Below, in pieces: positions 16,760-25,291 of a stretch of DNA of 64,000 nt. Every line of letters starts with the position of its first letter. Positions within the stretch are counted from its first letter, which is position 1. The position numbers were made by a program, and so were the translations under genes. The notes beneath the pieces were generated by a model. That model ran no database searches and was not told the origin of the DNA. It saw only the letters and a program-made list of their open reading frames with translations. Source of the stretch: Mesoterricola sediminis (GTDB taxonomy: Bacteria; Acidobacteriota; Holophagae; Holophagales; Holophagaceae); NCBI RefSeq assembly GCF_030295425.1, contig NZ_AP027081.1:3641001-3705000 (forward strand). Reading direction: 5' to 3'.

Positions 16760-17620
16760 TCAGGCCCGCCGGGCCGGCCTCGGGGGCCAGGGGATCTGCA
16801 CCAGGAGCACCCCCGCGAGGATCAGGACCAGGCCCGGAACCATGCGGGCCGGAATGGCCTCGTGGCGGACGGCCCACCCCAGGACCACCGCCACCACGGG
16901 GTTCCAGTACGCGTAGGTGCCCGCCCGGGCCGCGGGCCAGGCGCGGGTCAGGTGGTGGTAGGCCGAGTAGGCCACGATGGACCCGGCCAGGATCAGGTAG
17001 GCCAGGGCCAGCAGGCTCGGCCTCCCGACGGGCCCGTGGGTGAAGCCCCCGGCCCAGGGGGCCGCGGCCAGGGACAGCAGGCCCGCCGTGAGCATCTCCA
17101 CGGCCACCTGGCTGAAGTGGCCGGCGCCGCAGGGGTGGCGCTTGCCGTACAGGGTCCCGAAGGACCAGATGAACGCGGAGAGGACCAGCACCCCGGCGCC
17201 CAGCAGGTCCGGCCCCCGGCCCCCCGGCCAGAGGAGGACGGCGACCCCCAGGAAGCCCACCCCCAGCCCCAGCCACCCCTTGGGGCCGAGGCCCCGGGGC
17301 TCCTGGGCCCCCAGGAACAGGGGCACCGTGGCCCCCAGGGTGGCCGCGACGCCGCTGCTCACCCGTCCCTCGGCCCAGGCGAGGAGGGCCATGCACAGCG
17401 CCAGCAGGAGGGCCCCCTGCCCCATCAGCGGTCCCAGCTCCCGGCGGCTGGGCATCCGCTCCCCGCGCAGGCGGGCCAGGATGAGGGCGATCAGGCCCGC
17501 CGGCAGGAACCGCGCGGCCGACAGCCCGAAGGGCGTGAAGGCGTCCACGGCGTAGGCGATGCCGAGGAAGGTGGAGCCCCACACCAGGGATACCGTGAGG
17601 TAGGAGAGCCAGGCGCCCAT
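16760..17620 (-). CDS. EamA/DMT-family metabolite transporter
   Basis: 286 residues from the ATG giving MGAWLSYLTVSLVWGSTFLG. About ten hydrophobic segments in two EamA halves; typical motifs are VWGSTFLGIAYAV at the start and AGSIVAYSAYHHLTRAWPA and YAYWNPVVAVVLGW in the second half. Inner-membrane drug/metabolite exporter of the RhaT/YdcZ group; substrate unknown. It starts 2 bases after the marR stop on the same strand, so the two form an operon and the exporter is likely controlled by that MarR protein. Confidence 0.9.
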   Translation of the reverse strand: MGAWLSYLTVSLVWGSTFLGIAYAVDAFTPFGLSAARFLPAGLIALILARLRGERMPSRRELGPLMGQGALLLALCMALLAWAEGRVSSGVAATLGATVPLFLGAQEPRGLGPKGWLGLGVGFLGVAVLLWPGGRGPDLLGAGVLVLSAFIWSFGTLYGKRHPCGAGHFSQVAVEMLTAGLLSLAAAPWAGGFTHGPVGRPSLLALAYLILAGSIVAYSAYHHLTRAWPAARAGTYAYWNPVVAVVLGWAVRHEAIPARMVPGLVLILAGVLLVQIPWPPRPARRA

Positions 17621-17622
17621 GG

Positions 17623-18054
17623 CTAGGCCCGCGCCGCCAGGGCCCGCTGCAGTTTGTCCAGGAGCCGGAGCAGTTCCTTCTGCTCGCTGGGCTCCAGGCA
17701 GGCCTCGGGATCGAAGGCCGTCCGGCCGCTCCGCCACAGGACCTCCGGCACCGAAGCCAGTTTGTCGGCCCCTTCGGGAGTCAGGGAGACGATCACCCGC
17801 TTCCCGTTCTCCGGATCCCGCCCGCGGCGGATCCAGCCCGCCCGCTGGAGGGTGTCCAGCAGGGAGGTGACACTGGGCCGGTCCGCGTGCAGCAGGTCCG
17901 CGATGGCGCTGGGGGCCAGCCCTCCCGCCTCCTTCAGCCGGCGCAGCAGGAAGATCTGCTTGGGGCTGATGCCGTGGGGCGCCAGGGCCCGGGCCACCTG
18001 GCGCTTCCAGTCCAGGTGGATCCGGGCCACGAGCTCGAGGATGCGTCCGCTCAT
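17623..18054 (-). CDS. MarR-family transcriptional regulator
   Basis: 143 residues with the winged-helix core (SPKQIFLLRRLKEAGG, then SAIADLLHADRPSVTSLLDTL, then the wing GWIRRGRDPENGKRVIVSLT). The start codon lies inside a perfect 32-bp palindrome, so the protein probably binds its own translation-start region to repress itself and the EamA exporter gene 2 bases downstream. With the operator spanning the ATG, the transcript must be leaderless or very short-leadered, or the site blocks elongation. The inducer is unknown. Confidence 0.92.
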   Translation of the reverse strand: MSGRILELVARIHLDWKRQVARALAPHGISPKQIFLLRRLKEAGGLAPSAIADLLHADRPSVTSLLDTLQRAGWIRRGRDPENGKRVIVSLTPEGADKLASVPEVLWRSGRTAFDPEACLEPSEQKELLRLLDKLQRALAARA

Positions 18055-18078
18055 AATTAGAATTCTAATTATGAGCGG
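18047..18078. promoter_or_regulatory. 32-bp perfect palindrome over the marR start codon (operator)
   Basis: Bases 18047-18078 equal their own reverse complement; the centre is TAGAATTCTA and the outer arms are CCGCTCATAA and its complement. AT-rich inside GC-rich DNA, it covers the marR ATG (18052-18054 on the minus strand) and lies 10 bases downstream of the ubiX-like stop. Size and symmetry suit a MarR dimer; binding is inferred. Confidence 0.75.
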
Positions 18079-18087
18079 TCCCCCGGG

Positions 18088-18672
18088 TCAAGCCCCGGCC
18101 GGCCCCTGCCAGCGGCGGAACCGGGCGTATTCCAGCCCGAATTCGGCCATCACCTTGCCCACGATGTGGTCCTCCAGGTCCGCCACGGAGGCGGGCCCGT
18201 GGTACGAGGTCAGGACGGGCGGCAGGATGACGACGCCCTGCCCCGCCAGGTCCAGCATGTTGCGGAGATGGATGACGCCCAGGGGCGCCTCCCGGGCCAC
18301 GAGCACCAGCTTCCGCCGCTCCTTGAGGGTGACGTCGGCGGCGCGCAGGAGGAGGTTGTCCGAGTAGCCGTGGGCGATCCCGGCGAGGGTCTTCATGCTG
18401 CAGGGCACGACCGCCATGCCGGCGGTGCGGAAGGTCCCGCTGGCGATGCTCGCGCCGATGTCCCGGAGGTCGTGGGCGCAGGTGGCCAGGGCCTCCAGCT
18501 CCCCGGGGCCGATGCCGGCCTCGTGGGCCAGCGTCCGACGCGCGCCCTCGGTGACGACGAGGTGGGTCTCCCAGCCGGGCTGGTCCTGCATCGCCTTCAG
18601 GAGGCGCACTGCGAGATTGGCGCAGCTCGCGCCGCTGACGCCCACCACGAGGCGCCTGGATTCCTGGATCAT
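18088..18672 (-). CDS. UbiX-family flavin prenyltransferase
   Basis: 194 residues. Features: VVGVSGASCANLAVRLLKAM at the N-terminus (flavin/phosphate binding), the conserved SIASGTF segment, PCSMKTLAGIAHGYSDNLLLRAADV and REAPLGVIHLRNML. UbiX/Pad1/LpdB proteins attach dimethylallyl phosphate to FMN to make the prenylated FMN cofactor of UbiD decarboxylases. A UbiD gene lies in the same minus-strand run (ubiD, DUF554, ubiX), so the protein most likely supplies that enzyme. It could equally serve ubiquinone or menaquinone synthesis, but the context favours aromatic acid decarboxylation. Confidence 0.9.
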   Translation of the reverse strand: MIQESRRLVVGVSGASCANLAVRLLKAMQDQPGWETHLVVTEGARRTLAHEAGIGPGELEALATCAHDLRDIGASIASGTFRTAGMAVVPCSMKTLAGIAHGYSDNLLLRAADVTLKERRKLVLVAREAPLGVIHLRNMLDLAGQGVVILPPVLTSYHGPASVADLEDHIVGKVMAEFGLEYARFRRWQGPAGA

Positions 18673-18727
18673 GGTCTTCCGTGCATGGAAAGGCCGGGGG
18701 AGGCGGACCTCCCCCGGCGGTTCGGGA

Positions 18728-19447
18728 CTAGTGGACGAAGAAGCGCACCCAGAGGGCGGTGACCGGCATGGCCAGGAACAGCGCCGGCAGCATGTTCGCG
18801 ACCGCGAACGGCTTGATGCCCGCGATGCGGAACCCGGTCGCGACCATGATCAGGCCGCCGCAGGCCGAGAAGTCCGCGATCATGACCGGGGAGGTCATGG
18901 GCAGGATCCGGGTGGCCAGCAGGAACAGGGAGCTCTGGATGATGAACTGGGGCACGGCGAGGGTGGCCACCGAGAACCCCAGGGCCGTGGCGAAGATCGC
19001 GGCCGTGAAGAGGTCCAGGAAGGACTTCACCATCAGGAGCGAGGAATCGCCCGTCATGCCCTCGTTCATGGCCCCGAAGATCCCCGTGCCGCTCGCGCAG
19101 AAGAGGACCAGGATGGCCACGAACTTGCTGAGGAACTCGTCGTGGGGGAGGTTCGCGTCGGCGGGCTTGGCGATGCGGTCGATGAAGCCGCGGGTCTTCC
19201 CGGCCAGCTTCATGATCGCGTCCTCCAGGTGGAGGAGCTCGCCGATCATGGTGCCCACCAGCAGCGAGAGGATCACGGCCGGCAGGTACTTCACCTTGAC
19301 GATCATGGCGATGCCGAGGCCCATGGACGACACCCCGAAGACCAGGGGCATCTTGGTGCGGAGGTTCTCGCTGATCCGGTTGCCGGCGGCGGCGCCCGTG
19401 AGGCTGCCCACGATGACGGAGGCGCCGTTGACGAAGGGTCCGATCAT
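18728..19447 (-). CDS. DUF554-family integral membrane protein
   Basis: 239 residues with about seven hydrophobic segments and the DUF554 layout: GPFVNGASVIVGSLTGAAAGNRI at the N-terminus, GIAMIV, and the middle acidic LVGTMIGELLHLEDAI. The family (YdfK/YqgA) has no established biochemical role. Here it lies between a UbiD decarboxylase (9-base gap) and a UbiX protein, which suggests transport of the aromatic acid or its phenolic product. That is an inference from position only. Confidence 0.82.
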   Translation of the reverse strand: MIGPFVNGASVIVGSLTGAAAGNRISENLRTKMPLVFGVSSMGLGIAMIVKVKYLPAVILSLLVGTMIGELLHLEDAIMKLAGKTRGFIDRIAKPADANLPHDEFLSKFVAILVLFCASGTGIFGAMNEGMTGDSSLLMVKSFLDLFTAAIFATALGFSVATLAVPQFIIQSSLFLLATRILPMTSPVMIADFSACGGLIMVATGFRIAGIKPFAVANMLPALFLAMPVTALWVRFFVH

Positions 19448-19456
19448 GTGCTGCTC

Positions 19457-20938
19457 CTATTTCACGAAACGGGTGGGGTCGACGTCCAGGAACGGGGCGC
19501 GCTGGAACCGGGACTTCAGCTCGAAGGGGACCGTCGCGTCGAAGATCGCCTTCGTGGTGATGCCCTTGCCGCGGATGGAGGGGCTCATCTCGGGGCACTG
19601 GGAGGGATCCAGCGGATGGCAGCGCACGCCCGGGATGGCCACCACGTCCGTGTCGGCCTGGAAGCGGGTGGTCATGGCCCAGAGCACGTCATTGGTGTCG
19701 AAGGGGTCCACGTCCTCGTCCACGAGGATCACGTGCTTCAGCTCCGAGAAGGCCGAGAAGGCCAGGAGCGCGGCCTGCCGCTGCCGCCCCTCGTCGACGG
19801 GGATGCGCTTGTTGACCTGGAGCACGGCGAGATACTTGCCGCCGCCCGAGGGATGCGCGTAGACGTTCTTCAGGAAGCCCGGCAGGGCCCGGTTGACCAT
19901 GGTGATGATGCTCGCCTCGGTGGGGATGCCGGCGAGGCTCACGTGCTCCTCGGAGGGGCCGATGCAGGTCTGCATGATCGGGTGGACCCGGTGGGTCACG
20001 GCCGTCACCTTGATGACCGGGAGGCTGGGGTTGGCGGGGCCGTTGTAGCCGGGGAATTCGGGCATCGCCTTGCCGGTCCTGGAATTGGCGTCCTCCACCA
20101 TCCGGACGTCAGGCAGCAGCTCGCCCTCGATGACGATCTCGGCCCGGGCCAGGGCCTTGGCCTTGATGGTAAGGCAGTCCACCAGCTCGACGGGGCGGTT
20201 GCGCAGGGCGCCGGCGATGGTGAGCTCGTTGAAGCCCAGGGGCGTGCTGGGGGGTTCGAAGCAGGCCGCGATGTACACCGCGGGGTCCAGGCCGATGCTG
20301 ATGGAGATGGGCTGGGCCTTGCCGGCCTTCTCGGCCTTGATGCGGAAGGCGTCCAGGTGGCGGCCCGGGACGAAGTACATCGAGATCGTGTCGGGCCCTT
20401 GGACGCAGAGGCGGTGGATGGTGACGTCCTCCTCGCCGGTCTCGGGATCCTGGCCGTAGCAGAGGCCCATGGTGATGTACGGGCCCGCGTCCTCGGGGGT
20501 GTTGGTGGGGGCGGGGATCAGCTTGCGGATGTCGAACCCGGCGTCGCTGGCGCGGTGCACGACTTCCTGGCAGGGGGCCGCGCCCTGGGGCACCTTGACG
20601 GGCTCCACGGGGTTGTTGAGGGCCTCGCACATGTGGAAACCGAGGCGTTCGGGCTCCGTGCCGAGGAGCAGGGCCACCCGCTTGCGGTCGGCCAGCATGC
20701 CGATGCTGACGCGGGCATCGTCGTAGCCCTTGATGCGGTTGAAGAGCATCGCGGGTCCCGACCGGGTGGGCCGCATCACGGTGCCGCCCGCGCCGACGTG
20801 GCGGTAGACGCCGGAGAGCTCGGCGTGGGGGTCCACTTCCACGTCCGTGGAGAGGAGCTGCCCCTCGTGCTGCGCCAGCAGCTCGAGGGCGCTCCTGAGG
20901 TCGTTGACCGCGGCGGCCGCGGAATGGGTTTGGGTCAT
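19457..20938 (-). CDS. UbiD-family aromatic acid decarboxylase (gallate/protocatechuate type)
   Basis: 493 residues from the ATG giving MTQTHSAAAAVNDLRS. UbiD fold with conserved segments VMRPTRSGPAMLFNRIKGY, EDVTIHRLCVQGPDTISMYF and, near the C-terminus, VDEDVDPFDTNDVLWAMTTRF. These enzymes use prenylated FMN and Mn for reversible, non-oxidative decarboxylation. The length and operon partners resemble the LpdC type, which acts on gallate and protocatechuate. The order lysR-ubiD-DUF554-ubiX supports an inducible catabolic role. The exact substrate cannot be read; some Holophagae degrade gallate-type methoxylated aromatics, which fits. Confidence 0.88.
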   Translation of the reverse strand: MTQTHSAAAAVNDLRSALELLAQHEGQLLSTDVEVDPHAELSGVYRHVGAGGTVMRPTRSGPAMLFNRIKGYDDARVSIGMLADRKRVALLLGTEPERLGFHMCEALNNPVEPVKVPQGAAPCQEVVHRASDAGFDIRKLIPAPTNTPEDAGPYITMGLCYGQDPETGEEDVTIHRLCVQGPDTISMYFVPGRHLDAFRIKAEKAGKAQPISISIGLDPAVYIAACFEPPSTPLGFNELTIAGALRNRPVELVDCLTIKAKALARAEIVIEGELLPDVRMVEDANSRTGKAMPEFPGYNGPANPSLPVIKVTAVTHRVHPIMQTCIGPSEEHVSLAGIPTEASIITMVNRALPGFLKNVYAHPSGGGKYLAVLQVNKRIPVDEGRQRQAALLAFSAFSELKHVILVDEDVDPFDTNDVLWAMTTRFQADTDVVAIPGVRCHPLDPSQCPEMSPSIRGKGITTKAIFDATVPFELKSRFQRAPFLDVDPTRFVK

Positions 20939-21037
20939 GGGAAGCCTCCTGATGGGGATGTCCCATGAGAGCCGGGGCCGGACCACGAGAAAAATACCGT
21001 TTTCCTCTGCCGGCCATCGCGCTTCGATATGGACCCG

Positions 21038-21922
21038 TCAGCCCTCGACCACGGACCGGATGACCTCCTGCGCCGCCCGGCTCAGGTAGCGGTCGCGGAG
21101 GTGGATCAGCACCGGATGGAAGACCACCTCGGGGAGGTCGATGGCGTGGACCGCGTAGCGGCGGGCGATCTCGAAGGGCACCTCGTCGGTGGGCAGCAGG
21201 AAGGCCGCCCGCAGGCCCCGGTCCAGGCTGGCGATGAGGGTCCGGACGTCCGGGGTGTCCAGGATGATGTTGGGTTGGATGTGCTTGCGCTGGAATTCCT
21301 TGAGCAGGAGGTCATAGGTCCCGCCCCCCTGCCACCGCCTGAGGCACGCGATCGGCATGTCCGCCAGATGTTCCACACCCAGGCAGGTGGGCAGGCCAGG
21401 CCGGGCGAGCTCGGGGGGCAGGATGACCGAGAAGTTGTCCACCGGCATCACGTGGGTGACGCAGGCGTCCGTCTTCACGGGCATGAGGAGGAGGGCGAAG
21501 TCCAGGTCCCGCTCCAGCACGTGGGCCTCCAGGTCGCCGCTGTCCGTGATGAGCAGGCTGTAGCGCAGCTTGGGAAACCGCTGCGTGAGCTTGGGCAGGA
21601 CGCGCAGGAGCCTGGATACGCAGGTGCTGGACGCGCCGATGCGGAGCACCCCGCCGGCGCCCCCTTCGGCCTGCTTGACCTCCGTGGGGATGTCCGAGAG
21701 CTGGTTGAGGATCGCGCGGGCCCGGTCGTACAGCACCCGCCCGGCCTCGGTGACCTGCCACGCGTGGCCCTCCCGGATGATCAGCTGCACCCCCAGGTCG
21801 TCCTCGAGCTCCTTGAGGCGCTGGCTCAGCGGAGGCTGGGACATGTGGAGGAGACGCGCGGCCCGGCTGATCTGGCCCTGCTCGACGATCGTGCAGAAGT
21901 AGTGGAGGCGCTTGAGGTCCAT
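21038..21922 (-). CDS. LysR-family transcriptional regulator
   Basis: 294 residues. The N-terminal winged helix (LHYFCTIVEQGQISRAARLL, then SQPPLSQRLKELEDDLG) is typical of LTTRs; the rest is the periplasmic-binding-like co-inducer domain (GGVLRIGASSTCVSRLLRVLP). It is the first gene of the minus-strand run lysR-ubiD-DUF554-ubiX and is divergent from a porin gene 172 bases away. It is positioned to control the decarboxylase genes, the porin, or both, with an aromatic acid as likely co-inducer. Confidence 0.92.
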   Translation of the reverse strand: MDLKRLHYFCTIVEQGQISRAARLLHMSQPPLSQRLKELEDDLGVQLIIREGHAWQVTEAGRVLYDRARAILNQLSDIPTEVKQAEGGAGGVLRIGASSTCVSRLLRVLPKLTQRFPKLRYSLLITDSGDLEAHVLERDLDFALLLMPVKTDACVTHVMPVDNFSVILPPELARPGLPTCLGVEHLADMPIACLRRWQGGGTYDLLLKEFQRKHIQPNIILDTPDVRTLIASLDRGLRAAFLLPTDEVPFEIARRYAVHAIDLPEVVFHPVLIHLRDRYLSRAAQEVIRSVVEG

Positions 21923-22094
21923 GGGATCCCTATATCAGCCCGAAATGCCGGCCATCGCCAATTGGTATTGGTGCCCTGCTGGCTTTGGGGATGAAGTCAA
22001 CGGTATCGCAACCTGCCAGGATGGCCCACCTCCCCCGGTCCGCGGGGCCCACGGGGCGGCCGTCTGGCCGTCGTCCACCCCTCCGGAGCCCACC

Positions 22095-23342
22095 ATGCGC
22101 CGAACCCTCCTCCCCCTCGCCGGGGCAGCCCTGCTGCCCGCCATCGCTTCCGCCCAGAGCGTGAACGTCCAGATCTACGGCACGCTGCTGCCCTTCCTCG
22201 ACACCGCCCGCACCTCGGGCGCGACCGCCCCGGGCCTCTCCCCCGCCTCCGGCGGAGCCAGCCAGGTCCCCGCCTCGGCCTACACCGGCCAGGACCTGCC
22301 CGAGCGCCGCCGCATCACCTCCGGCACCTCCAACCTCGGCTTCCGGGGCACCGTGCCCCTCTCCGACGACCTGAAGGTGGTCTGGCAGATCGAGAGCGCC
22401 GTCAGCCCCGACGGCGACGCCCCCAACACCCTGGCCGGACGCAACACCCGCCTGGGCCTCGAGGGGTCCTGGGGCACCGTGTTCTACGGCAACTGGGACA
22501 CCCCCTACAAGTTCCCCCTCCTCGCCGTGGGCCCCCTGCGCGGCCTCAGCCCCTTCGACAACAACCTCACCGCCAACCCCGGTTTCAACGTCCCCGGCAC
22601 CACCACCCAGTCGGGCCGCGCCAACGCCAAGGCCGACGCGGCCTTCAACCGCCGCCAGGGCAACAGCGTCCAGTACTGGAGCCCCGACCTCTCGGGCCTC
22701 AGCTTCCGCCTGGCCTACAGCGTCGGCGAGGGCCGCACCGCGGCCACCACGGCGGCGCCCTCCGTGAACCCGGAGGTGATCTCGGCCCTGGCCAGCTACA
22801 AGGCCGGCCCCCTCACCGTCAGCGTGGGCTTCGAGCAGCACAACGACTACTTCGGCCTGGCCCAGCTGGGCGGCGCCGCCGGCGCCACCCTCACCAACGC
22901 CTCCAGCCGCGACACCGGCGTGGAGCTGGTGGCCTCGTACAGCTTCCCCACCGGCACGCGGCTCTCCGTCATCGGGGAACAGCTGCGGTACCGCACCGAC
23001 GACACGGTGGCCGGGAACATCAACGCCTACAAGCGCGCCGCCTGGTACGCCCTCCTCCAGCAGCGCGCCGGCGCCCACCAGGTATGGGCGGCCTTCGGCA
23101 GCGCCGCCGCGGGCAGCTGCGGCCGCGTCGGCGGGGGCGCCGCGAGCACGGACGGCCTGGGCGGCCGCGAATATTCCCTCGGATATTCCTACAGCCTGAG
23201 CCGCGCCGCGGACCTCTTCGCGGCCTGCTACGGCATGCGCAACGACCGCTCCGCCCAGTACGCCGTCTTCCCCAGCCCGGGCACCGTCGCCCCCGGCGCG
23301 GATACCCGCGGCCTCGGCGTGGGCCTGCTCTTCACCTTCTAG
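22095..23342 (+). CDS. Outer membrane porin (Gram-negative general porin type)
   Basis: 415 residues. Signal peptide RRTLLPLAGAALLPAIASAQS, then a 16-strand-type porin: SVNVQIYGTLLPFLDTAR at the start, SNLGFRGTVPLSDDLKVVWQIE, the constriction-region signature GRNTRLGLEGSWGTVFYGNWD, and a C-terminal strand ending in phenylalanine (GLGVGLLFTF), the signal for BAM insertion. This is the class common in Betaproteobacteria. It is divergent from the lysR gene of the UbiD operon, so it may take up the aromatic substrate. The stop codon lies at the base of a terminator hairpin. Confidence 0.9.
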   Translation: MRRTLLPLAGAALLPAIASAQSVNVQIYGTLLPFLDTARTSGATAPGLSPASGGASQVPASAYTGQDLPERRRITSGTSNLGFRGTVPLSDDLKVVWQIESAVSPDGDAPNTLAGRNTRLGLEGSWGTVFYGNWDTPYKFPLLAVGPLRGLSPFDNNLTANPGFNVPGTTTQSGRANAKADAAFNRRQGNSVQYWSPDLSGLSFRLAYSVGEGRTAATTAAPSVNPEVISALASYKAGPLTVSVGFEQHNDYFGLAQLGGAAGATLTNASSRDTGVELVASYSFPTGTRLSVIGEQLRYRTDDTVAGNINAYKRAAWYALLQQRAGAHQVWAAFGSAAAGSCGRVGGGAASTDGLGGREYSLGYSYSLSRAADLFAACYGMRNDRSAQYAVFPSPGTVAPGADTRGLGVGLLFTF

Positions 23343-23390
23343 ACATCGTGGATGGGCCCCGCAACGGATGAGGGGCCAATCCACGATGTC
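23342..23390. terminator. Hairpin terminator behind the porin, copy 2 of the dispersed hairpin
   Basis: Arms 23342-23360 and 23372-23390 pair over 19 positions with one mismatch; the loop is GCAACGGATGA. It starts on the last base of the porin stop codon. It shares core and loop with the hairpin behind ilvA (10198-10248), so the two are members of one repeat family used as 3' ends. Confidence 0.75.
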
Positions 23391-23755
23391 CTGCCGCGCC
23401 CGGGGGGCCGGACTTCCCCGGAATCACAAGGGGATTCCGGCCTTTCGCCCCGGAGTGAAAAACTTTGCGAAACGGCGTGGCGCCTAGGTTTTCCGCGGCA
23501 TTGCCGAGGTTTCCGCAGGCCCTGCGGAAACCGGTGCCGCCGGTTCCTTCGGTTCCCATGCGAGGCAACGCCAGGACCGGATTGCACACTTTTGAGGGCA
23601 CCCCGACCCGCGAAGAGGTCTCAAGGGGCGCGGGATCCCGCACCGGGCCGGCCCCGGGAAAGCAGGCCGAGGGGGCCGCCAGGAAAAAGCCGCTGGCCGC
23701 CCCTTCGGCCTCACTCCCTGGCCCCTCGCCAGGGGCCTTTCCGGCACACTGGTGG
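23391..23755. other. Gene-free stretch with a 25-bp palindrome
   Basis: About 365 bases between the porin terminator and the histidine kinase gene without a credible ORF. It contains a palindrome at 23508-23532 (12-bp arms beginning GGTTTCCGCAGG around one central C), which may be an operator or transcript hairpin, and a run of repeated GGTT/GGAA words next to it. A promoter for the kinase is expected here, but I see no clear -35/-10 pair. Confidence 0.5.
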
Positions 23756-25204
23756 ATGATGCATCTCGACTTGCCTTCCCTGGTCTTCCTTCAGGGGCTC
23801 TTCATCCTGGCCCAGGTCACAGCGCTCGCGGTCCAGTACCGGGGGAGCCGGGCCTATGCCGGAACGGGCTGGTGGCTGGCGGGGTCCACCGCCTTCGCGG
23901 CGGGGTTCTTCTTCCTGATCGCGAACCATGCCCTGGGCTGGTGGGTGCTCGGCGTCCTCGGCAACCCCATGCTGATGGTGGCCCATCTGGGCTTCCTGGT
24001 GGGCACCCTGCGCTTCCTGGAACGGCCGGACCGCTTGCGGTGGGCCCTGGCGGCCCTGGGGGCCGCGGTGGCCGTCTACGAGGTCTTCCTCATCCTCTTC
24101 CCGTCCATCACCCTCCGCACGGCCCTGGTCTCCGCCGTCATCGGCGGGTTCGACCTGGCCACGGCCCGGGCCCTCCTGGGCCTCCAGGGGCGCCGGATCG
24201 CCCAGCCGGCCCGCTTCACGGCCATCGTGTTCCTGGCCCACGGCGCCTTCCTGCTGATCGTGGCCGGCTTCACCCTCGTCCGGACCCCCATCCAGACCTA
24301 CCACGACTACGCGCTGGTCCAGCGGCTCGTATTCGTGCTGCCGGCCGTCGCCAGCACCCTGTGGACCTTCGGATTCATCCTCCTCCTGAACAAGCGCCTG
24401 GACGCCGAACGCCTGGATTCCCAGACCCAATGGCGCCGGACCCTGCAGGAAAAGGCGGACCTGGAGCTCCGGAACCAGCAATTGCAGAAGGCGGAGAGCC
24501 TGGCCCGCATGGCCGGAGCCATCGCCCACCACTACAACAACCGCCTGCAGGCCGTCATGACGGGCCTGGACCTCCTGGAGACCGCGGCCCCCGGCCCCGC
24601 CTTCGAGCGGGCCCTGGCCAAGACCAAACGCGCCACGGAACACGCCTCGGAGATGGCCCGGCACATGCTCTTCTACCTGGGCCGCGCCTCCCTTGACCTG
24701 GCGTCGCAGGACCTTTCCGCCCTCTGCCGGCCCCACCTGGCCGCGATGGAACCCACCCTGCCGCCCCAGGTCCACCTCCGGACCCTCCTGCCCGACCCCG
24801 GCCCCCGCGTCCACGCCAACGCCGAGCACCTCCTGGTGGCCCTGGCCAACCTGGCCGAGAACGCCCTGGAGGCCATGGGCGAGGCCGGCGGGGACCTGCG
24901 GGTCCAGGTCGGCCAGGGTCCCGCCGCCGCCATCCCCGCCGCCCACCGCTTCCCGGTGGGATGGCAGCCCGAGGCCGGGGACCACGCCTGGCTGGAGGTG
25001 GCGGACGCGGGCGTCGGCATCGAGCCCGCCGACATGGAGAAGCTCTGCGACCCCTTCTACTCCACCAAGTTCACCGGCCGCGGCCTGGGCCTGGCCGTGG
25101 TGCTGGGCATCGCCCAGGCCCACGGCGGAGGCATGACGGTGACGAGCCGGCCGGGTGGCGGCAGCGCGTTCCGGATCCATCTGCCGGTGGCCGGGGAAGC
25201 CTGA
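23756..25204 (+). CDS. Membrane-bound sensor histidine kinase (HWE/HDFNN-like H box)
   Basis: 482 residues from the first of two adjacent ATGs. Residues 1-215 hold about six or seven transmembrane helices; then a short coiled coil (about 215-250), the phosphoacceptor region AIAHHYNNRLQAVMTGLDLLE with H258 (the HDFNN-type box of hybrid and NtrB-like kinases), and a HATPase domain with the N box NLAENALEAMGE, G1 DAGVGIEPAD and G2 GRGLGLAVVLGIAQAHGG. It looks like a multi-TM sensor for a membrane or small-molecule signal. No response regulator is adjacent. Confidence 0.9.
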   Translation: MMHLDLPSLVFLQGLFILAQVTALAVQYRGSRAYAGTGWWLAGSTAFAAGFFFLIANHALGWWVLGVLGNPMLMVAHLGFLVGTLRFLERPDRLRWALAALGAAVAVYEVFLILFPSITLRTALVSAVIGGFDLATARALLGLQGRRIAQPARFTAIVFLAHGAFLLIVAGFTLVRTPIQTYHDYALVQRLVFVLPAVASTLWTFGFILLLNKRLDAERLDSQTQWRRTLQEKADLELRNQQLQKAESLARMAGAIAHHYNNRLQAVMTGLDLLETAAPGPAFERALAKTKRATEHASEMARHMLFYLGRASLDLASQDLSALCRPHLAAMEPTLPPQVHLRTLLPDPGPRVHANAEHLLVALANLAENALEAMGEAGGDLRVQVGQGPAAAIPAAHRFPVGWQPEAGDHAWLEVADAGVGIEPADMEKLCDPFYSTKFTGRGLGLAVVLGIAQAHGGGMTVTSRPGGGSAFRIHLPVAGEA

Positions 25205-25291
25205 GGGCGATCGCGCCCCAGCGGAGCAAGGCTGGACGGCACGCCCCTGGGTGTCGGAAACTGGGTGCCTCCACCTCCATCCGGTTCCCCG

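Noticed and set aside
18395-20968. Long plus-strand open frame antisense to ubiX, DUF554 and ubiD
   Set aside because: Translation is compositionally odd (H, G, D, E repeats) and mirrors well-conserved minus-strand genes.
21923-22094. LysR binding box between lysR and the porin gene
   Set aside because: Several T-N11-A matches exist, but none is embedded in a clear dyad that stands out from chance.
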